Shown here piece after piece: positions 5,810 to 9,867 of a stretch of DNA of 9,867 nucleotides. Origin of the DNA: Clostridia bacterium (GTDB lineage: Bacteria; Bacillota; DSM-16504; Desulfitibacterales; Desulfitibacteraceae); assembly GCA_018333845.1 (NCBI GenBank), contig JAGXSK010000111.1, positions 1 through 9,867 on the forward strand, in the 5' to 3' direction. Position 1 is the first letter of the stretch. Every line of letters starts with the position of its first letter. Position numbers and translations under genes: made by a program. The notes beneath the pieces are model-generated. The model was not told the origin of the DNA. It ran no database searches and was given only the letters and a program-made list of their open reading frames with translations.

Positions 5810-6154
5810 ATGGAGGTTAAAGTAGATAAAATGAAAGGGGCGGAAATTATAACAGTTTTTGGTAAGATAGATGCCTATCAGTCCATAAAGTTAAAAGATG
5901 CCTTAAATGAAATAATAGACAAGGGTTCAAAAAAAATTATTGTTAATCTTCATGATGTTAGCTTTCTAGACAGTACTGCATTAGGCACCCTCATTTCCGC
6001 CTTGAAAAAGATAAAAAATAAGGGGGGAGAAATCTGCATAACTAAACTGCAGCCTGGTGTAGGGGAGATTTTTGAATTAACCCGCCTGAATAAGGTCTTT
6101 AAAATTTTTCCAAGTAATGAAGAGGCTATTGATTATCTTACTAGTCTTGAGTAA
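5810..6154 (+). CDS. RsbV/SpoIIAA-type STAS anti-sigma factor antagonist
   Basis: 114 residues, the usual length for a single STAS domain. ATG 5810 has GGGGG (5799-5803) 6 bases upstream. In partner switching, a STAS antagonist binds and inactivates an RsbW-type kinase when unphosphorylated, freeing the kinase's other partner; phosphorylation of one serine ends the binding. The phospho-site is S55 in FLDSTALG (consensus DS(T/S)GLG), with alanine replacing the usual glycine. The N-terminal strands MEVKVDKMKGAEIITVFGKI and the kinase/antagonist gene order fit the family. It is encoded 58 bp after the kinase fusion and 46 bp before glpX. No sigma factor gene is nearby, so it may act on a distant sigma factor, or on a non-sigma target as in some STAS-kinase systems. 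Confidence 0.9.
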   Translation: MEVKVDKMKGAEIITVFGKIDAYQSIKLKDALNEIIDKGSKKIIVNLHDVSFLDSTALGTLISALKKIKNKGGEICITKLQPGVGEIFELTRLNKVFKIFPSNEEAIDYLTSLE

Positions 6155-6200
6155 CAACAAGGGAATAGGCAAAAAGTTAGAAAATAAGGAGTTGAATATC

Positions 6201-7172
6201 TTGGAAAGAGAATTAGCTTTGGAGTTTGCCCGTGTAACTGAGGCCGCAGCGTTAGCTTCTGCTCGATGGATGGGAAGGGGAGATAAGATAGCTGCCGATG
6301 ATGCAGCAGTAAGGGCCATGAGGGCTGTTTTTGATACTGTCAACATTGACGGCACAGTGGTTATAGGTGAAGGAGAAATGGATGAAGCTCCAATGCTGTA
6401 TATAGGCGAAAAGGTTGGGACAGGAAAACCCCCTTGTGTTGATGTTGCAGTAGATCCTTTAGAAGGGACTACTATTGTTGCAAAAGGTACTACCGGTGCA
6501 ATTGCAGTTATAGCAGTAGCCCCCAGGGGTTGCTTTTTACATGCACCTGACATGTACATGGACAAAATTGCCGTAGGGCCCCTGGCCAGGGGCAAAATCA
6601 ACCTGGACGCACCTGTAGAAGAGAATTTGCTCGCAGTTTCAAGGGCTTTAAACAAGAGTATTGAAGAGGTTACTGTTGTTATTCTGGACAGACCCAGGCA
6701 CAAGAAATTAATTGAGGAAGTTCGCAAGGCAGGTGCCAGAATAAGGCTCATATCAGACGGAGATGTATCACCTGCAGTAGCCACAGCCTTTGAAGACTCA
6801 GGTGTTGACATGATGATGGGTATTGGAGGAGCTCCTGAGGGTGTATTGGCTGCAGCAGCTTTGGCCTGCCTGGGTGGCGACATGCAGGCAAGGTTAATGC
6901 CAGAAGATAAAGAAGAAATAAAGAGAATTCATGCCATGGGGATAGCAGACGAAAAAAAATTATTGAAGCTGGAAGATCTAGTGAAGGGCGAAGATGTTAT
7001 TTTTGCAGCTACTGGCATTACAGATGGCAGTTTACTCAGGGGTGTAAGGTATAATTCAAGGGGTGCATCCACCCATACCCTGGTAATGCGCTCGCGAACT
7101 GGTACAGTTAGATTTGTAGAAGCCTGGCATAGATTTGATAAAAAGCCCCTGATAGACAAAATACAGGGCTAA
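6201..7172 (+). CDS. glpX: Class II fructose-1,6-bisphosphatase GlpX
   Basis: 323 residues, normal for GlpX. TTG 6201 is chosen because AAGGAG (6186-6191) lies 9 bases upstream. With this start, the catalytic residues fall exactly on E. coli GlpX numbering as remembered: D33 (ADDAAV), E57 (GEGEMDEAP), D85 and E88 (DPLEGT), and E213 (GAPEG). The TTG at 6192 touches the binding site, and an ATG at 6117 lies inside the STAS gene. The enzyme hydrolyses fructose-1,6-bisphosphate to fructose-6-phosphate in the cytoplasm, usually with Mn2+, committing carbon to gluconeogenesis. It shares substrates with the Fba and TalC proteins encoded upstream. It follows the STAS gene by 46 bp with no visible terminator between them, so the kinase, STAS and glpX genes may form one operon. 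A hairpin lies 82 bp downstream. Confidence 0.96.
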   Translation: MERELALEFARVTEAAALASARWMGRGDKIAADDAAVRAMRAVFDTVNIDGTVVIGEGEMDEAPMLYIGEKVGTGKPPCVDVAVDPLEGTTIVAKGTTGAIAVIAVAPRGCFLHAPDMYMDKIAVGPLARGKINLDAPVEENLLAVSRALNKSIEEVTVVILDRPRHKKLIEEVRKAGARIRLISDGDVSPAVATAFEDSGVDMMMGIGGAPEGVLAAAALACLGGDMQARLMPEDKEEIKRIHAMGIADEKKLLKLEDLVKGEDVIFAATGITDGSLLRGVRYNSRGASTHTLVMRSRTGTVRFVEAWHRFDKKPLIDKIQG

Positions 7173-7254
7173 TCATCAACTTTCCCTTGCAAAACTAACC
7201 CAATGCTTGGCAAAAAGACTAAAAAATTCAAAAAATGTCATAATACTTACTGGT

Positions 7255-7283
7255 AAAACCTTCTTGTTATTAAAGAAGGTTTT
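7255..7283 (+). terminator. Perfect 11-bp hairpin between glpX and rho
   Basis: AAAACCTTCTT (7255-7265) and AAGAAGGTTTT (7273-7283) pair perfectly around a 7-base loop. If the outer A-T pairs stay open, the core is a 7-bp stem followed by TTTT, a modest intrinsic terminator for glpX. It could also act in the reverse orientation because of the leading A-run. Alternatively it sits in the rho leader: a CATAAT box at 7239-7244 could start a transcript just before it, but that box has no good -35. The remaining leader (7284-7443) shows no other clear structure. Confidence 0.55.
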
Positions 7284-7443
7284 GCAAGTCCCTCTTATTA
7301 AAGCCTGCCTGTACTATATCCAAGCTGGTACTTATTGCTTTTCTTAAATGGGGTTTTATTACCACAGTGAAACTAAACAAGCAACCCTTCGCTGTAGTGT
7401 TATATTTTTTTACATAATAATTTACTTGAACGGAGGTTTAAAA

Positions 7444-8697
7444 GTGAATATAGTGGAATTAGAAAGTAAGACCATGGCTGATTTGTATGCCATGGCTAGA
7501 GAAATACAGCTTACTGGGTATTCCAAGCTGCGAAAAAAGGAATTAATTTTTGAGATTCTAAAGGCCCAGGTTCAAAAGGATGGACAGCTTTTTGCCCAGG
7601 GTATTCTAGATATTTTACCAGATGGATATGGTTTTTTAAGACCCTTTTCCTATCTTCCAAGCAAGGAAGATATATACGTATCAACATCACAGATACGCCG
7701 GTTTGACATGCGGACTGGTGACAGGGTTGCAGGCCTTGTGAGGCCGCCCAAGGAGGGAGAAAGATATTTTGCACTCCTGAGGGTAGAATCTATAAATGGC
7801 CTGGACCCTGAATTATCCCCCAAAAGGCTCCACTTTGATGCCTTAACCCCAGTATATCCAAATGAGAGATTAACCCTGGAAAGTGATTTGCAGGATTTAT
7901 CATCCAGGATTATTGATTTAATCTCTCCAGTTGGCAAGGGGCAGAGAGGGCTAATCGTTGCCCCCCCAAAAGCAGGCAAAACAGTACTCCTCAAAAAAAT
8001 CGCCAATTCCATTCATGCTAATTACCCAGATCTAGAATTGATGGTTTTACTTATAGATGAAAGGCCTGAAGAAGTGACAGATATAGAAAGATCTGTACAG
8101 GGTGATGTCATTGCTTCCACCTTTGATGAGCCGCCTGAAAGCCATGTAAAGGCTGCCGACATGGTTCTAGAAAGGGCCAAAAGGCTTGTGGAGCATGGCA
8201 AGGATGTTATTATCCTGATGGACAGCCTTACAAGACTTGCAAGGGCACATAACCTGGTGGTACCTCCCAGTGGAAGAACCCTATCTGGCGGTGTGGACCC
8301 GGCGTCTTTACATAAACCAAAAAGATTCTTTGGCGCAGCCAGAAAGATAGAAGAAGGGGGGAGTTTGACTATCCTGGCCACTGCCCTTATTGAAACAGGC
8401 AGCCGGATGGATGAGGTGATTTTCGAGGAATTCAAGGGAACAGGCAATATGGAATTGATTCTGGACAGGAGATTATCTGATAGGCGATTATTCCCCAGCA
8501 TTGATGTTAAACGTTCGGGAACAAGAAGAGAAGAACTTCTATTGTCCAGGGAAGAGCTGGAGCTTATCTGGAACTTTAGAAAGCTTACTGCCAACATGGG
8601 TACAGTTGAGGTTACAGAAATGCTGGTGGAAGCACTGAAAAAAACCAGGACCAATGCAGATTTATTAAGGGCCCTGCCCCAGCTGTTTCCCAAATAA
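7444..8697 (+). CDS. rho: Transcription termination factor Rho
   Basis: 417 residues, full length. GTG 7444 has GGAGG (7432-7436) 7 bases upstream, and the protein then begins with the family sequence ELESKTMADLYAMAREI; an ATG at 7348 adds 32 unrelated residues. Rho is a hexameric RNA-dependent ATPase that ends transcription of untranslated RNA. Domains: Rho N-terminal helical domain about 5-45; cold-shock-like RNA-binding domain about 50-117 (GILDILPDGYGFLRP); ATPase with Walker A APPKAGKT (173-180), the DERPEEV segment with the catalytic glutamate (205-211), DSLTRLARAHN, and the C-terminal GGVDPASLHKPKRFFGAARKIEEGG and GTGNMELILDR segments. There is no large insertion between the N-terminal and RNA-binding domains. 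The 271-bp leader upstream would suit Rho autoregulation, as known in E. coli; that is inference. In Bacillus rpmE follows rho, but not here. Confidence 0.97.
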   Translation: MNIVELESKTMADLYAMAREIQLTGYSKLRKKELIFEILKAQVQKDGQLFAQGILDILPDGYGFLRPFSYLPSKEDIYVSTSQIRRFDMRTGDRVAGLVRPPKEGERYFALLRVESINGLDPELSPKRLHFDALTPVYPNERLTLESDLQDLSSRIIDLISPVGKGQRGLIVAPPKAGKTVLLKKIANSIHANYPDLELMVLLIDERPEEVTDIERSVQGDVIASTFDEPPESHVKAADMVLERAKRLVEHGKDVIILMDSLTRLARAHNLVVPPSGRTLSGGVDPASLHKPKRFFGAARKIEEGGSLTILATALIETGSRMDEVIFEEFKGTGNMELILDRRLSDRRLFPSIDVKRSGTRREELLLSREELELIWNFRKLTANMGTVEVTEMLVEALKKTRTNADLLRALPQLFPK

Positions 8698-8710
8698 AAA
8701 ACAGCCATTG

Positions 8711-8743
8711 GCTAACCATAAACCAACCATAAGCTAACCATGA
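8711..8743 (+). repeat. Three imperfect 11-bp tandem repeats after rho
   Basis: GCTAACCATAA (8711-8721), ACCAACCATAA (8722-8732) and GCTAACCATGA (8733-8743) are contiguous copies; the second differs at positions 1 and 3 and the third at position 10. They occupy the rho/membrane-protein gap, which has no clear terminator. Confidence 0.6.
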
Positions 8744-8755
8744 GTTATTAATAAC
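8744..8755. promoter_or_regulatory. Perfect 12-bp palindrome, possible operator
   Basis: GTTATTAATAAC is a perfect palindrome immediately after the 11-bp repeats and 58 bp before the next start codon. Its size and AT-rich centre suit a dimeric regulator site. No convincing promoter pair was found beside it, so the role is uncertain. A second small inverted repeat (TGTAT/ATACA, 8775-8790) follows. Confidence 0.3.
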
Positions 8756-8813
8756 CCCCATTTGGTACACTTTTTGTATAAAATCATACACTAATATCAA
8801 AGGGGGTGTTTTT

Positions 8814-9137
8814 GTGGAATATATTGTTATATTCATTGTAGTTATTTGTTTTTATAGTTCTGGTTTGGCAAGAAAAAGCAACAAGAGGAAAAGGATAAAG
8901 GGCATCCCAATTGAGCCCAAGGATAGTTTCCTGTCAGAGGCCATAGTTGAGCTGGTAGCCCTTGCCGGCGGAATATACTTAACATTAACTCTGCTGTTGG
9001 AATTTCTAGCAATAACAGGGGCAGAAAGGGCAACACTTTGGGGTGTAACCTTTGACCCAATTGCAGCCATATCCATAGTCCTGGCCTTGCTCCAGCCATT
9101 TTATGAACGCCTGAGATATGGCAGCTCATGGCGTTAG
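8814..9137 (+). CDS. Small membrane protein of unknown function
   Basis: 107 residues. GTG 8814 follows AAGGGGGTG (8800-8808), a good binding site. I do not recognise a family. Three hydrophobic segments are visible: residues 3-16, 43-68 and 80-97. A strongly basic loop (RKSNKRKRIKG, 20-30) follows the first helix and would be cytoplasmic by the positive-inside rule. That would place the N-terminus outside, with a short tail (ERLRYGSSWR) after helix three. There is no catalytic motif. It lies 116 bp after rho, where Bacillus has rpmE, and its stop overlaps that of the opposite-strand gene. It may be cotranscribed with rho, since no terminator is evident, but the repeats and palindrome before it could mark a separate promoter. 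Confidence 0.75.
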   Translation: MEYIVIFIVVICFYSSGLARKSNKRKRIKGIPIEPKDSFLSEAIVELVALAGGIYLTLTLLLEFLAITGAERATLWGVTFDPIAAISIVLALLQPFYERLRYGSSWR

Positions 9138-9574
9138 CTTATGGTCTTTATTAGAAGTGCGGCTGCAGAAGCAAGGTAAGACTTGCATTTGGCCATTACC
9201 TCTGGATCATCATGAAGCTTTTCCCTTCCCTCCATTGTTGTAAGGTCATAGGGCTGCAGGTCCTTGCAGTAAGAAGAAGCATTAATCCTGGCAAACTCTT
9301 CTACCAGTTCACGTGCATTTTCCCTGACTTTGCCATAAAGTTCCTTGTCAGCACTGCTTTGTCTATTATAATGCAGTCCTATGGCTATCACAGCTCCTGA
9401 AACAACTCCGCAGGTAATTCCCTTGCCGCCAATTCCCCCGCCAAAACCTGAAGCTGCTGCCCCAAGGGTGGGGTCTTTCCCATATACATCTAAATAGGCC
9501 TTGAGCATTGACTCAGAACAATTAAAACCTTCCTCAAAGTAAGCTATGGCTTTTTGAGCCACTTGATTTTCCAT
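9134..9574 (-). CDS. C_GCAxxG_C_C family protein
   Basis: 146 residues on the minus strand. The start is the ATG complementary to 9572-9574, with GGGAGG (complement of 9583-9588) 8 bases upstream; an ATG ten codons earlier lacks a binding site. It matches the small C_GCAxxG_C_C family (PF09719-type), common in anaerobes, named for its conserved cysteines. Here they are C19 (FNCSE), C55 (GGGIGGKGITCGVVSGA), C103 (YCKDLQPYDL) and C130 (AKCKSYL). The glycine-rich stretch 43-60, followed by a hydrophobic segment (57-67), is characteristic. Family function is not established; the invariant cysteines suggest redox chemistry or metal binding in the cytoplasm. The stop overlaps that of the converging membrane-protein gene. 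The upstream inverted repeat at 9606-9633 may control its expression. Confidence 0.88.
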   Translation of the reverse strand: MENQVAQKAIAYFEEGFNCSESMLKAYLDVYGKDPTLGAAASGFGGGIGGKGITCGVVSGAVIAIGLHYNRQSSADKELYGKVRENARELVEEFARINASSYCKDLQPYDLTTMEGREKLHDDPEVMAKCKSYLASAAALLIKTIS

Positions 9575-9605
9575 ATATAAGACCTCCCAAAAATATAATT
9601 GCATC

Positions 9606-9633
9606 TGTAATAAATTTTCTATATATTATTACA
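9606..9633. promoter_or_regulatory. 8-bp inverted repeat in a divergent intergenic region
   Basis: TGTAATAA (9606-9613) and TTATTACA (9626-9633) are perfect inverted repeats separated by 12 bases. They lie 32 bp upstream of the minus-strand start at 9574 and 98 bp upstream of the plus-strand start at 9732. The arm-centre distance of 20 bp, two helical turns, suits a dimeric repressor or activator. The bound protein is unknown. Confidence 0.45.
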
Positions 9634-9656
9634 AATACCTTTCTATGAGATAAAAT
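9628..9656 (+). promoter_or_regulatory. Candidate sigma-A promoter for the last gene
   Basis: ATTACA (9628-9633; 4 of 6 to TTGACA) and TAAAAT (9651-9656; 5 of 6 to TATAAT) are 17 bases apart. Transcription would start near 9663, about 69 bases before the TTG at 9732. The -35 box lies inside the right arm of the inverted repeat, which would let a bound regulator block it. In AT-rich DNA such matches arise by chance. Confidence 0.3.
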
Positions 9657-9659
9657 AAA

Positions 9660-9681
9660 ACCAGGGATTAACCAGGGAATT
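9660..9681 (+). repeat. 11-bp tandem repeat ACCAGGGA(TTA/ATT)
   Basis: ACCAGGGATTA (9660-9670) is followed directly by ACCAGGGAATT (9671-9681), identical over the first eight bases. It falls at the predicted transcript start of the last gene. No function is assigned. Confidence 0.45.
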
Positions 9682-9731
9682 CCTCTTGATTACACCATAG
9701 GACAATAACATATTCACAAGGAGGGTTTTAT

Positions 9732-9867
9732 TTGGAATACATGCTGGCAATTAATAAACTAACTATTTTCAATGACTTGAAGAGGCACAGGTGTTTTAAA
9801 AAACTTGGCAAGGTGCTTCAATTCCTTGAAGACGGCCCTGAAATCAAGAAAAACCAGGTTTATTACA
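9732..9867 (+). CDS. 5' part of an unrecognised gene
   Basis: The frame is open from TTG 9732 to the window edge, giving 45 codons plus one base. AAGGAGGG (9718-9725) lies 6 bases before the TTG, a strong site; the ATG at 9741 is 15 bases away and less likely. The visible N-terminus is basic (KLTIFNDLKRHRCFKKLGK, ending near residue 27) and mixed in character, with no signal peptide, membrane helix or clear motif. I do not recognise the family. It is transcribed divergently from the C_GCAxxG_C_C gene and shares its intergenic region. Confidence 0.65.
   Translation, partial: MEYMLAINKLTIFNDLKRHRCFKKLGKVLQFLEDGPEIKKNQVYY

Noticed and set aside
6117..6200. N-terminal extension of GlpX from an ATG inside the STAS gene
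   Set aside because: It would shift the catalytic residues away from family numbering, and a good binding site serves TTG 6201.
6077..6883. 268-codon open frame on the minus strand opposite the STAS end and glpX
   Set aside because: It is antisense to catalytic motifs of glpX, has Ser/Ala/Pro-rich low-complexity translation, and no binding site or family resemblance.
7348..7443. N-terminal extension of Rho from an upstream ATG
   Set aside because: No binding site precedes it and the extra residues do not resemble Rho; the GTG at 7444 has a strong site and a family-like N-terminus.
8022..8708. 228-codon open frame on the minus strand opposite rho
   Set aside because: It is the shadow of the Rho ATPase domain, Ser/Leu-rich with no recognisable motif.
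9686..9714. TTGATT-17-CATATT as a promoter for the last gene
   Set aside because: Transcription would begin near 9721, inside the ribosome binding site at 9718-9725, so the mRNA could not be translated normally from TTG 9732.

Overview
The window looks like the chromosome of a low-GC, spore-forming anaerobic Firmicute. The gene content and weak synteny suggest the Clostridia, perhaps near the Peptococcaceae; this is inference, since no rRNA or other taxonomic marker is present. Supporting signs are strong GGAGG-type ribosome binding sites, frequent GTG/TTG starts (8 of 12 visible starts), a Spo0F-type regulator behind a near-consensus sigma-H promoter, and a class II FBP aldolase / TalC / GlpX / Rho set. 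From memory, Bacillus subtilis has the order spo0F-fbaA-tal-murA2-glpX-rho-rpmE. Here the order is spo0F - zinc-ribbon protein - fba - tal - [phosphatase/kinase fusion + STAS] - glpX - rho - [small membrane protein]. The skeleton is conserved, but a partner-switching pair sits where Bacillus has murA2, and no rpmE follows rho.

Layout. 1-1401: the 3' part of sppA (signal peptide peptidase, both catalytic residues present), followed 13 bp later by a Yip1-like membrane protein. 1402-2580: a sigma-H-like promoter, a Spo0F-like single-domain response regulator, and an unrecognised cysteine-rich protein. 2716-4334: fba and tal, separated by a REP-like hairpin that may also terminate transcription. 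4438-6154: a membrane-anchored protein joining a SpoIIE/RsbU-type PP2C domain to an RsbW-type ATPase, then an RsbV-type STAS protein. 6201-8697: glpX and rho, with a hairpin between them. 8814-9574: a small membrane protein facing a C_GCAxxG_C_C family protein, their stop codons overlapping. 9732-end: the start of an unrecognised gene.

How the genes work together. Fba, GlpX and TalC act at the FBP/F6P/triose/pentose-phosphate node and together support gluconeogenesis and pentose-phosphate formation. Spo0F would relay phosphate toward Spo0A. The embedded partner-switching pair has an intact kinase half and an intact phospho-acceptor serine in the STAS partner. Its phosphatase half has lost several metal-binding acidic residues and carries a roughly 22-residue insert with four cysteines (C-x2-C-x3-C-x4-C). 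This is the most unusual object in the window: a possible metal- or redox-responsive kinase module placed among central-carbon genes. Its output target is not visible here.

No tRNA, rRNA, CRISPR array, transposase or integrase gene was seen. No gene-free stretch exceeds 300 bases; the longest is the 271-base glpX-rho gap.
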